A stretch of DNA of 20,860 nucleotides from Bacteroidales bacterium (GTDB lineage: Bacteria > Bacteroidota > Bacteroidia > Bacteroidales > Paludibacteraceae): the NCBI GenBank assembly GCA_900768725.1, contig CAAGDU010000160.1, forward strand, positions 1 through 20,860. The letters run 5' to 3'. How positions within the stretch are numbered: position 1 is the first letter of the stretch; every line of letters begins with the position of its first letter. The notes beneath the pieces were generated by a model. It had not been told where the DNA came from. It worked only from the letters and a program-made list of their open reading frames with translations, and searched no databases. This document shows, piece after piece, positions 14,843 to 20,860 of the stretch. Made by a program: the position numbers and the translations under genes.

Positions 14843-15157
14843 TTATTTGACAATGCCCTCGTTATTCTCTTTTTGAAGGCAATTCTCAATCAGTTGATTG
14901 AGCACTTCCAGTTTTTCATGGATAGGTTTTAGGCTTTTCTCCCTTGCATCGGCATGCAGATTCACTGCCAACTCCAGCGCCACGTATAGCCACAACTGCT
15001 CCGCGGAGGCTTTGAGCATACGCCGCTGATAATACTGATACCGTTCGTTAAGGGTAACCGCCGCCTTGCGGTAGAGCGGCTCCGCCTCACGCGGCACATC
15101 CAGCGACACATTGTGCGCTCCAATCTGAAGGTTAATATGTTGCTTTGCAGGAAGCAA
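14843..15157 (-). CDS. zapA: Cell division protein ZapA
   Basis: The product is 104 residues. The best start is TTG 15155-15157, since no in-frame ATG precedes the conserved block INLQIGAHNVSLDVPREAEP. ZapA binds FtsZ and promotes filament bundling at the division site. The N-terminal beta-alpha domain (about 8-45, with the YRKAA helix) and the C-terminal helix for dimer and tetramer formation (about 47-98, ending NQLIENCLQKENN) are both present. Only 8 nt separate it from the preceding coiled-coil gene, and that gap is made of heptamer repeat. zapA next to rny is a common Bacteroidetes arrangement. Translational coupling to the upstream gene is likely given the TTG start. Confidence 0.85.
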   Translation of the reverse strand: MLPAKQHINLQIGAHNVSLDVPREAEPLYRKAAVTLNERYQYYQRRMLKASAEQLWLYVALELAVNLHADAREKSLKPIHEKLEVLNQLIENCLQKENNEGIVK

Positions 15158-15185
15158 GGTAGTGGTTAGTGGTTAGTGGTTATGT
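15158..15185. repeat. Heptamer array GTTAGTG spanning a stop codon and abutting the zapA start
   Basis: GGTAGTG (15158-15164), GTTAGTG (15165-15171), GTTAGTG (15172-15178) and the diverged GTTATGT follow a 7-nt phase. The array abuts the zapA TTG and supplies the stop codon (15166-15168) and last residues of the upstream gene. Confidence 0.7.
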
Positions 15186-15465
15186 TTTCTTTTGCCAATG
15201 CCGCGATGGCTTTTTCTATTTGTGCGATAATATAACTCAGCCGCCTATATGCGTTTTCTCTAGTGGCAGCATCGCCGCCAATGGCATTTGCCGTACTCAA
15301 TAGCCGACATTGTTTTTGTAATTCTTGCAGTTCGCTATGACTACGAATTATCTCTTGTCGTTGTTCTTGTATATCTTCGCGCAGTAGAGCGTTCTCCTTT
15401 TGAAGCGTCTGATAACGCTCCAAAAGGATATGTATATTCTGCTCTAATTGCTCTACCGGTGTCAT
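15166..15465 (-). CDS. Small coiled-coil protein, possible ZapB-like partner of ZapA
   Basis: The product is 99 residues from ATG 15463-15465. It has a predicted coiled coil over about residues 5-57 (VEQLEQNIHILLERYQTL and onward, with leucine/isoleucine heptads), a short glycine turn (IGGDAATREN) and a second helix (70-92). There is no signal peptide or catalytic motif. It starts 3 nt after the DUF3078 stop and ends 8 nt before zapA. A coiled-coil protein directly upstream of zapA suggests a ZapB-like or other divisome scaffold function, but this rests on context only. The last residues TTNH come from the tandem heptamer array, so the native C-terminus may have been altered. Confidence 0.7.
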   Translation of the reverse strand: MTPVEQLEQNIHILLERYQTLQKENALLREDIQEQRQEIIRSHSELQELQKQCRLLSTANAIGGDAATRENAYRRLSYIIAQIEKAIAALAKENITTNH

Positions 15466-15468
15466 AAT

Positions 15469-16593
15469 TTAGAAAGAGTACCCAATACCCAGACCGATAA
15501 CGGACTTAAACTGTACGCGCTCTGCCTTACCAAGCGAATTGCCCTCTTTGTCAAACTTCTCAATGAGCGTACCATTATAGTACTTAAGCGAAGTGTTGAG
15601 CGACACTTGCAAGCACTTCAAGAATTGATAAGAAATAGCGAAATCCCAGTCCACATCAAAGTTTCCAAAACGGCGGTTGTTGTCAAGGTAACCGATATGG
15701 GTCATGTTGTCTAAGTTTTGAGTGCCATCGCCCAAATTCTTGTACAACTTACCGTCTGCATCCTGATATACATCTACTTTATTCCAACTATACGGAGTGA
15801 ACAAACCTACCGAAGTGATGATCTTCAGGTCTTTGTAAGTATAGTTGATAGTACCTTTTAGCGAGAGACCTAACTCTGCACGCAGGTTCCTGTCATACGC
15901 TTTCCCGATTTCTCCGGTCTGCTCATCTACCACCGTATAGTGCCAAACGGCATATTTCTCTTTCAGTTCCTGCTCCAATCCATTGGGATAAACCGGCGAG
16001 CCGTCCGGATAGGTAATGGTTTTGGACTTATCATCCAATTTCCCGCCTACATAAGCCGTTGTGAGACGTCCTGCTACCGGTGAAAGATAGATGGAGAAGA
16101 TGTCATTCGGCTTCCAGTCAATACCGACAGCAATATCCGTGTACGAAGGTGCTAACCATTTCGAGATAATCGGGTCGAAAAGTTCCGTTCCATCGTATGC
16201 ACGACCATAAGCGAACTGGCTCTGGAAACCTGCGGAAACAGTCAAATACCATGTCTTGTGAAACTCCCAACCGAACTTGGTGTTGAAGTTGATTTTATCG
16301 CTGGTCTTCTGCAGCGCATCATACTCTTGGTCTATCCACGACAAACCGTACTCCATGTCAAGGTTGGTCTCCCATGCCATGCTGTTCTCATGATAGAGCA
16401 GACGCAACTTGGTGGATGCCACGCCGTTGACGTTGTTGTTACCGCCGGCAGCCCAGTTCCACATACCCGTTGCAGCAGCATTCAGCCCCACGGTACCGTT
16501 AAATTTCCAGGGATTTTCCTTCGTCTCTGCCTCTTGTGCACTCACTGCACAAACAGCAGCCAATCCAAGGACAAGTGTAAATAGTTTCTTCAT
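15469..16593 (-). CDS. DUF3078 domain secreted/outer-membrane protein
   Basis: The product is 374 residues from ATG 16591-16593. A signal peptide is clear (MKKLFTLVLGLAAVCAVSAQ, cleavage near residues 18-20). The mature part has alternating aromatic strands with tryptophan-rich blocks (WKFNGTVGLN, GMWNWAAGGNNNVNG, WETNLDMEYGLSW) and ends ...GLGIGYSF with a terminal phenylalanine. This pattern indicates an outer-membrane beta-barrel, and the N-terminal block is the DUF3078 signature. Function is unknown. The gene sits 3 nt upstream of the coiled-coil gene and is probably co-transcribed with it, zapA and rny. No TAnnTTTG promoter is visible in the 60-nt gap upstream. Confidence 0.85.
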   Translation of the reverse strand: MKKLFTLVLGLAAVCAVSAQEAETKENPWKFNGTVGLNAAATGMWNWAAGGNNNVNGVASTKLRLLYHENSMAWETNLDMEYGLSWIDQEYDALQKTSDKINFNTKFGWEFHKTWYLTVSAGFQSQFAYGRAYDGTELFDPIISKWLAPSYTDIAVGIDWKPNDIFSIYLSPVAGRLTTAYVGGKLDDKSKTITYPDGSPVYPNGLEQELKEKYAVWHYTVVDEQTGEIGKAYDRNLRAELGLSLKGTINYTYKDLKIITSVGLFTPYSWNKVDVYQDADGKLYKNLGDGTQNLDNMTHIGYLDNNRRFGNFDVDWDFAISYQFLKCLQVSLNTSLKYYNGTLIEKFDKEGNSLGKAERVQFKSVIGLGIGYSF

Positions 16594-16630
16594 TTGTAGT
16601 GTTTGTTAGTTAGTCTTGTTATTGTTATAT

Positions 16631-16655
16631 GCCACGATACATCGTGGCGTTTTTT
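16631..16655 (+). terminator. Hairpin with plus-strand U-tract between DUF3078 and DJ-1 genes
   Basis: GCCACGAT (16631-16638) pairs with ATCGTGGC (16641-16648), followed on the plus strand by GTTTTTT. Both flanking genes are on the minus strand, where the hairpin is preceded by A residues and followed by ATATAACAAT without a T-run. It would therefore stop antisense transcription best, and only weakly stop sense transcription. Confidence 0.5.
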
Positions 16656-17181
16656 AGTATTGTGCCGCATCATACACTTGGTCTGCCACCTCGCTACCTG
16701 CCAGTTTCTCAATCAGGCAGAATGCAAAATCGCTGGACAAGCCGGGACCTTTGGCGGTAATGATATTCTTCGATTCTACCACCAGTCCGCCTATGAAACT
16801 CTCGCCAAGATACTGCTCAAAGCCCGGATAGCAGGTCGCTTGCTTCCCCTCCAAAATACCGAGTTTTCCCAGTACGGACGGCGCAGCACATATCGCAGCA
16901 ATCATTTTTCCCTCTTCGTTGTGTTGTTTGAGCAGGTCGCAGAGCAAATGACATTCGCCCAACTTGGTTGGTCCCCCGGGCAGGATAAGCATCTCTGCAT
17001 CGGAGAAATCAATGTCCTCAATCAACCCATCGGCTTCCACCGCGATGTTGTGTGCCCCCAACACCATCGGTTTGCCCGTTACCGACACCGTCGTAAGAAG
17101 GATGTTCGCACGACGAAGTAAATCAATGGTGGTGATGGCTTCTATCTCTTCGAAGCCGTTGTCAAGAAACAAATAATTCAT
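16654..17181 (-). CDS. DJ-1/PfpI family protein
   Basis: The product is 175 residues from ATG 17179-17181. It is a single DJ-1-type flavodoxin-like domain. The glutamate-containing loop GFEEIEA (about 9-15), LILPGGP (65-71) and the nucleophile elbow AAICAAPSVLG with Cys98 are all present, as in DJ-1/YajL/ThiJ proteins. These proteins are linked to oxidative or carbonyl stress protection, and the precise reaction is debated. The length of about 175-185 matches the DJ-1 subfamily. It lies 26 nt downstream of tonB on the same strand, separated by an ATTTAA-type array that overlaps the tonB stop, so it is likely part of the same transcript. Confidence 0.9.
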   Translation of the reverse strand: MNYLFLDNGFEEIEAITTIDLLRRANILLTTVSVTGKPMVLGAHNIAVEADGLIEDIDFSDAEMLILPGGPTKLGECHLLCDLLKQHNEEGKMIAAICAAPSVLGKLGILEGKQATCYPGFEQYLGESFIGGLVVESKNIITAKGPGLSSDFAFCLIEKLAGSEVADQVYDAAQY

Positions 17182-17211
17182 AATTTAATCATTTAAGATT
17201 TAACAATTTAA
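17182..17211. repeat. Loose heptamer array ATTTAA(G/C) between tonB and the DJ-1 gene
   Basis: AATTTAA (17182-17188), ATTTAAG (17191-17197), ATTTAAC (17198-17204) and AATTTAA (17205-17211) nearly fill the 26-nt spacer. One 2-nt phase break is visible. The array abuts the DJ-1 start codon and covers the tonB stop codon. Confidence 0.5.
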
Positions 17212-17984
17212 TTGAATTTGAATGTATATGTGATTGTTCCTTTCGCTTTAGTGTTGCCGTCCTCCGCCGGCGTGAACTTCGCTTGCAGGGCGGCTTTCCG
17301 CGCCAACTCTTGTGTCGCCTTGTCGCTCACTGTTCCGCCTTGCACCTGCGCATCCGTTACGTTGCCGTTCGCATCCACCCATATCGCCACTATCACTTTC
17401 CCCTCTTGCGTAAAGTTAGTATCAGGTCTCGGCAAGGATTTCACACCTCTCCCCGCCAGTGTCCACGAACTACCGCCTACAGTGCCGTGCCCGGGCACGG
17501 GATTACCTTTCTGCGACCCGCCTTGCACATCCCCGCTGCCTGCTGCGCCGCCCGTCTGCTTGCCGAATAGCGAGCCCATTTGATTTGCCTTCGCAATCGC
17601 AGCATCTTCCCGTGCTTTCTGCTCTGCTGCCGCCTGCTCTTGTCGCAAGCGCTCTGCCTCCGCCTCGCGGCGCAGACGCTCCTCTTCCTCGCGCTGACGA
17701 GCCAACTCCAGCGACTCCTCATCCTCCTGCGTCATCAGGTCGTTGTGGGTCGGCGTAGCAGGCTCCACGGGAGCGGTAACTGCCTGGGGGGCAACGGGCT
17801 CGGAGGCGGCAGCAGATGCATACGACTGCGTCTCCGTCATCTCGCCGAACGCAATCTCTATCCCCTCGTCCTCCTCTTGTACCGGCGCGCCTATATAGAC
17901 AAACCACAGGAGCAAGAACAGCAACAAGAGGAACAGCACCGTCCCTATAGCGGCAATAGTATGTGCTTGCTGTTTATTGGTCAT
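17208..17984 (-). CDS. tonB: Energy transducer TonB
   Basis: The product is 258 residues from ATG 17982-17984. It has a cytoplasmic N-terminal tail and one membrane anchor (about 11-31, AIGTVLFLLLLFLLLWFVYI). A long periplasmic spacer follows, with a charged helix of TolA-like Glu/Arg/Ala repeats (about 90-135) and a Gly/Ser-rich linker (140-170). The C-terminal TonB domain (about 180-258) contains GKVIVAIWVDANGNVTDAQV and ends ITYTFKFN. It transmits proton-motive force from ExbB-ExbD to outer-membrane receptors. Its ATG overlaps the exbD stop by 4 nt (ATGA), so translation is coupled. The spacer is not the classic proline-rich type, so a TolA-like role is an alternative. Confidence 0.9.
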   Translation of the reverse strand: MTNKQQAHTIAAIGTVLFLLLLFLLLWFVYIGAPVQEEDEGIEIAFGEMTETQSYASAAASEPVAPQAVTAPVEPATPTHNDLMTQEDEESLELARQREEEERLRREAEAERLRQEQAAAEQKAREDAAIAKANQMGSLFGKQTGGAAGSGDVQGGSQKGNPVPGHGTVGGSSWTLAGRGVKSLPRPDTNFTQEGKVIVAIWVDANGNVTDAQVQGGTVSDKATQELARKAALQAKFTPAEDGNTKAKGTITYTFKFN

Positions 17985-18388
17985 CTTTTCGTTGCGACTA
18001 CCAGTTTCATCTTGTGCTCGTTGGCGATATCCAATACGCGCACTACTTCCTTGTAAGGTATATCCTCATCGGCATGCAGGGCAATATACATCGTGGAATC
18101 CTGCTGCTGAATAGTGCTCAGATAGGCTTCCAAGTCCTCTGCGGCAATCGGTTTCTGCTTCGCATTGCCTATGCCTACAAAATAGTTGCCGAGGTTGTCT
18201 ATCGATACCTTCGCCACCACCTTCTTCGTGGCTTGCTTGGCACGCGCCTGCGGCAGGTTTATCTTGATATCATTGGGCGACGACATCGTGCTCGCCATCA
18301 CGAAGAACAGCAACAGCAGGAAAATGAGGTCGGTCATAGACGACATCGCAAACGTGGCGGTAACTTTATTTCTGCGCTTTAACGACAT
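17981..18388 (-). CDS. exbD: ExbD/TolR family biopolymer transport protein
   Basis: The product is 135 residues from ATG 18386-18388 (MSLKRRNKVTATFAMSSMTD). An in-frame TTG 12 nt upstream is less likely. One membrane helix (about 19-36) carries the conserved aspartate in SSMTDLIFLLLLFF, which is essential for proton use in ExbD/TolR. The periplasmic domain follows (about 45-135). It partners with ExbB to drive TonB. The 4-nt overlap with tonB and common strand with exbB define a functional unit, although an unusual 276-nt AT-rich gap separates exbD from exbB. Only one ExbD is present, while many Bacteroidetes loci have two. Confidence 0.92.
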   Translation of the reverse strand: MSLKRRNKVTATFAMSSMTDLIFLLLLFFVMASTMSSPNDIKINLPQARAKQATKKVVAKVSIDNLGNYFVGIGNAKQKPIAAEDLEAYLSTIQQQDSTMYIALHADEDIPYKEVVRVLDIANEHKMKLVVATKR

Positions 18389-18664
18389 AGCAGTTAGCAA
18401 TTAAGAATATGTTGTCAAAAATATTTGAACAATATTTGAATATATTTGTTGAAATAAAAGGCAACATTTATTATAAATTAACGTTGAGCTATTGTAAGCA
18501 AACTATTTCAGCAGTCAAAGACTAATTTAGTTTTTGGAAATGAATTAATGGTCAATTATACAAAAATTATATGTTAAAGAACAAATATTTGAATAATTTT
18601 TGGAAATTTTTGTTGAAATAAAACAATCAACGTTGTTTCTATGTATTAGAGCGTAAATCAGCAC
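18389..18664. other. 276-nt AT-rich gap between exbB and exbD with duplicated motifs
   Basis: No ORF or clear promoter of the TTTG/TAnnTTTG form is visible. Two motifs occur twice in the same orientation about 153-164 nt apart: TTTGTTGAAATAAAA (18445-18459 and 18609-18623) and AATATTTGAATA (18431-18442 and 18584-18595). The base composition is far more AT-rich than the flanking genes. Confidence 0.7.
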
Positions 18665-19360
18665 TTACGCCGGCTCGTTCAGCAGGTCCATAAACTCCAG
18701 CGTGCGCCCTTCCAGCATACGCACTACGCGGTCTATACGCGCCACAAGGAAGTTATATGCGAACATCGCCAGAATACCTACTATCAGACCGCCGATCGTG
18801 GTAACCATCGCCTGATACATACCCGTGCTCAGCGCCGACATCTCTATCACGCCGCTGGCATTGAGCGACATGTTATAGAACGTCTGCACCATACCCAGCA
18901 CCGTACCAAGGAAACCCAACATCGGAGCACCGCCGGAGATGGTCGCCATAATCACCAGCCCCTTCTCCAACTTACTCACCTCCAAGTTTCCCACGTTCTC
19001 TATCGCCACTTGCACGTCCTGCATCGGGCGACCGATACGGGTGATACCTTTCTCCACCATCCGCGCCGAGGGCGTGTTTGTCTGCTTGCAGAGGTTTATC
19101 GCCGAGTCTATTTTCCCATCGTGGATATAGTCGCGGATACGATCCATGAAACTCTTATCCTCCTTCGTGGCTTTCTTCAGCACTACCATGCGCTCAATGA
19201 AGATATACACCGCCCACGCCAGCAGGAGCGCGAGGATAATCATTATCCATCCGCCGTACTGCGCCATAGTCCACAGGTTTATCGATTCTTCTACGGTCTG
19301 TTCTGCCACAGCCATGCTATCCACGGCAGTAGCGATAGGTTCGTTAATTTGCAAGAGCAT
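18665..19360 (-). CDS. exbB: MotA/TolQ/ExbB family proton channel protein
   Basis: The product is 231 residues from ATG 19358-19360. It has three membrane helices: one after a short periplasmic N-terminus (about 36-56, GWIMIILALLLAWAVYIFI) and two in the C-terminal half (about 138-160 and 183-207). Between helices two and three lies the family signature GGAPMLGFLGTVLGMVQTF. The large cytoplasmic loop (58-135) is typical. It forms the pentameric proton channel with ExbD. Its start overlaps the end of pdxJ by 17 nt, so the two are co-transcribed and probably translationally coupled. Confidence 0.94.
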   Translation of the reverse strand: MLLQINEPIATAVDSMAVAEQTVEESINLWTMAQYGGWIMIILALLLAWAVYIFIERMVVLKKATKEDKSFMDRIRDYIHDGKIDSAINLCKQTNTPSARMVEKGITRIGRPMQDVQVAIENVGNLEVSKLEKGLVIMATISGGAPMLGFLGTVLGMVQTFYNMSLNASGVIEMSALSTGMYQAMVTTIGGLIVGILAMFAYNFLVARIDRVVRMLEGRTLEFMDLLNEPA

Positions 19361-20060
19361 TTCTGTATTGTTTAATGGTTTCTTCTATTCCTAAATATAG
19401 CGCATCTGCCACCAGTGCGTGTCCGATGCTCACTTCGTCCACCCACGGGAACGCGCTCACGAAAGCACGCAGATTCCTGAGATTCAGGTCGTGTCCCGCG
19501 TTCAATCCCAGCCCCTCTTTGCGGGCTTGCTCGGCAGCAGGACGATACATCGCCAATGCCTTCTCGGGGTCTTCTTCATAGAGTTCGGCATACGGTCCGG
19601 TGTACAGCTCTACCCTATCCGCCCCCGCTTCCTTGGCATAATGCACCATCTCGGGGTCGGCATCCACGAACACGCTCACGCGAATACCTGCCGCATGAAA
19701 ACGCGCCGCCAGCCCCCGAAGCTTCTCCAGATCAGCCTTCGTGTCCCATCCGTGGTTGCTCGTCAGTTGCTCCGGCGAGTCCGGCACCAGCGTTACCTGC
19801 GCAGGGCGCACCTCCGTAACCAACTGCACGAACGCCTCCGTCGGGTTACCCTCAATGTTAAACTCCGTGGTAACCAACCCCTTGAGAGCATAAACATCCG
19901 AACGGCGTATATGACGCTCGTCCGGACGCGGATGTACCGTAATACCCTGTGCTCCAAAGCGTTCGCAATCTACGGCAAAACGCTCTACATCGGGGAGATT
20001 ACCCCCGCGGGCATTACGCAATGTGGCTATTTTATTGATGTTTACACTTAGTCTCGTCAT
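19344..20060 (-). CDS. pdxJ: Pyridoxine 5'-phosphate synthase
   Basis: The product is 238 residues from ATG 20058-20060 (MTRLSVNINKIATLRNARGG). An in-frame TTG at 20072 would add four residues and is less likely. It condenses 1-deoxyxylulose 5-phosphate with 3-amino-2-oxopropyl phosphate to make pyridoxine 5'-phosphate, the vitamin B6 precursor. Conserved blocks are GITVHPRPDERHIRRSDV, EFNIEGNP, VTLVPDSPEQLTSNHGWD and GLGLNAGHDLNLRNL. The length is normal for this TIM-barrel family. It is the first gene of the leftward run, with an exact Bacteroidetes promoter 40-75 nt upstream. The exbB start lies inside its last codons. Linkage of pdxJ with exbB-exbD-tonB is recurrent in Bacteroidetes. Confidence 0.96.
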   Translation of the reverse strand: MTRLSVNINKIATLRNARGGNLPDVERFAVDCERFGAQGITVHPRPDERHIRRSDVYALKGLVTTEFNIEGNPTEAFVQLVTEVRPAQVTLVPDSPEQLTSNHGWDTKADLEKLRGLAARFHAAGIRVSVFVDADPEMVHYAKEAGADRVELYTGPYAELYEEDPEKALAMYRPAAEQARKEGLGLNAGHDLNLRNLRAFVSAFPWVDEVSIGHALVADALYLGIEETIKQYRNALAN

Positions 20061-20102
20061 AAGGTCTTGCACTGCGAGAAGGGTATCTCACGTTTCGCGG
20101 TG

Positions 20103-20134
20103 CAAAGGTAGTATTTTTTTTCGACATACGCAAA
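20103..20134 (-). promoter_or_regulatory. Promoter of the pdxJ-exbB-exbD-tonB run
   Basis: On the minus strand TTTG (20134-20131), 20 nt and TACCTTTG (20110-20103) match the consensus exactly. The promoter sits at the truncated end of a small gene remnant. Confidence 0.88.
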
Positions 20135-20150
20135 TTTTTTTGTAAAAACT

Positions 20151-20291
20151 TCTCGCGCTGCTGCAGGTCCACTTCGGTAATGGGTGCAGTACATTTGTCG
20201 TACTTTACGGTGTACTTGGTTTCGCCACGGTGTGCCAAAACCAAACTCGGAGTTTTTGCCAATTTTGCTGTAGATGTCTTTCACCGGGTAC

Positions 20292-20311
<20 letters not shown>
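20151..20311 (-). pseudogene. Frameshifted, 3'-truncated remnant of a small protein gene
   Basis: From ATG 20309-20311 one frame reads MARVMYEYPVKDIYSKIGKN and then SEFGFG. At about 20230-20240 the protein-like sequence continues in the next frame as AHRGETKYTVKYDKC and APITEVDLQQREKFLQ, then runs into the pdxJ promoter. A single-base shift would join the two parts. The joined text resembles the N-terminal part of small conserved Bacteroidales proteins in which a basic segment is followed by a T-P-(I/V)-x-x-x-(E/D) segment and then REKF, but I cannot name the family. A GTTGAGA heptamer array lies just upstream of its ATG. Confidence 0.5.
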
Positions 20312-20417
<106 letters not shown>

Positions 20418-20441
20418 GGTGGTTAGTCTTAAAATTCGCTG

Positions 20442-20449
20442 CAAAGGTA
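20442..20449 (-). promoter_or_regulatory. Candidate -7 element upstream of the remnant/small ORF
   Basis: TACCTTTG on the minus strand matches the -7 element exactly and is followed by GCAGCG, but no TTTG is found 19-21 nt upstream. It is an incomplete promoter at best, perhaps that of the decayed gene. Confidence 0.35.
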
Positions 20450-20500
20450 CTACAAAAAGCATGGTAGGTGTTGCTAATAGATTACCAAAAATGATGTTCT

Positions 20501-20573
20501 CCGTTAATTGCCGTTAATTAGCCGTTAATCTCTCGTTTTTTCTCCGTTAAAGTCCATTAAAGAACCATTAAAA
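20501..20573. repeat. CCGTTAAT / CCATTAAA repeat tract
   Basis: CCGTTAATTG, CCGTTAATTAG and CCGTTAAT follow each other from 20501, and later CCGTTAAA, CCATTAAA and CCATTAAA occur with irregular 10-14 nt spacing. The 19 nt at 20511-20529 are the exact reverse complement of 1050-1068 at the other end of the window. Confidence 0.7.
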
Positions 20574-20599
20574 CCTAAACAGACGAAGGTAGCTCTAAC

Positions 20600-20777
20600 T
20601 CCCCCGCCTCTCCTAAAAGGAGGGGAGGGGGTTAGGGGGCGGGATGGTACATTCGGCAACAGCCGCAAAGGGAATGAAGAGGACAAAGTTACTTGCGGTT
20701 TATGAAGTCATAATGCGGTCCCGATGAATCGGGATAAACTTCCTGCCGTGTCCTCCTCCCGCCCCCTTACCCCCTCC
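20600..20777. repeat. G-rich/C-rich inverted-repeat element
   Basis: A 20-nt arm, GGAGGGGGTTAGGGGGCGGG (20624-20643), is matched by CCCGCCCCCTTACCCCCTCC (20758-20777) with one central mismatch, enclosing 114 nt. The left arm also overlaps a local hairpin, CCTCTCCT (20607-20614) with AGGAGGGG (20618-20625). The interior holds TCCCGAT/ATCGGGA (20719-20725 and 20728-20734) and CGGC/GCCG hairpins. There is no ORF. Confidence 0.6.
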
Positions 20778-20824
20778 TACCACTCCCGACTCCACGCGGG
20801 GCCGACGTTATGCACCGCTACTGC

Positions 20825-20860
20825 TCAGTCTGCCACCGCCGTAACAATCTGCCTAAGCTC
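20825..20860 (-). CDS. Possible C-terminal end of a gene entering from the right edge
   Basis: On the minus strand the last bases of the window read ELRQIVTAVAD followed by TGA (20827-20825). Eleven residues are too few to identify a family. The claim rests only on the protein-like composition and on the non-coding repeats beginning after the stop. Confidence 0.25.
   Translation of the reverse strand, partial: ELRQIVTAVAD

Overview
The window reads as a chromosomal segment of a Bacteroidetes bacterium, most likely of the order Bacteroidales. Six genes or operons carry the phylum-specific promoter form (TTTG, about 20 nt, TAnnTTTG). The gene content also fits: a TonB-dependent receptor, a DUF3078 outer-membrane-type protein, single-chain GcvP, a pdxJ-exbB-exbD-tonB cluster, and rny next to zapA. 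There is almost no Shine-Dalgarno signal. Coding DNA is moderately GC-rich and spacers are AT-rich. I see no transposase, phage module, CRISPR array, tRNA or rRNA.

Layout. Positions 1-825 hold the 3' end of a TonB-dependent receptor on the plus strand, followed by a hairpin-rich spacer. Then come minus-strand genes: a YitT-family membrane protein (1085-2020), glycine dehydrogenase gcvP (2120-4939), a YidE/AspT-type transporter (5080-6744), and the anaerobic ribonucleotide reductase pair nrdG (6895-7356) and nrdD (7416-9548). nrdD is preceded by a roughly 500-nt leader with a complete cobalamin riboswitch (9810-10043) and an intrinsic terminator (9625-9654). Two plus-strand genes follow, an M20 dipeptidase (10184-11560) and NADP-type glutamate dehydrogenase gdhA (11712-13067). 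The rest is a long minus-strand run transcribed from right to left: pdxJ, exbB, exbD, tonB, a DJ-1/PfpI protein, a DUF3078 protein, a coiled-coil protein, zapA and rny. It ends at a terminator shared with gdhA. Upstream of pdxJ lie the remnant of a small gene, a heptamer array, a G-rich/C-rich inverted repeat and possibly the last codons of a gene entering from the right edge.

How the genes work together. GcvP and GdhA serve glycine and ammonia/glutamate metabolism. NrdD/NrdG make deoxynucleotides without oxygen and without B12, so the B12 riboswitch in front of them implies that a B12-dependent reductase exists elsewhere in the genome. ExbB-ExbD-TonB energise outer-membrane receptors such as the one at the left edge. 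ZapA and the coiled-coil protein suggest a division function, and RNase Y an mRNA decay function, both possibly co-transcribed with vitamin B6 synthesis.

The most striking non-coding signal is a family of short, strictly phased tandem arrays (units of 7, 8 or 9 nt, different sequence at each site) in at least ten spacers. Most lie within a few bases of a start codon, one forms the loop of an arm of the B12 riboswitch, and others overlap stop codons. I treat this as the best candidate for an under-described system. A REP-like double palindrome that encodes the NrdD C-terminal tail is the second.
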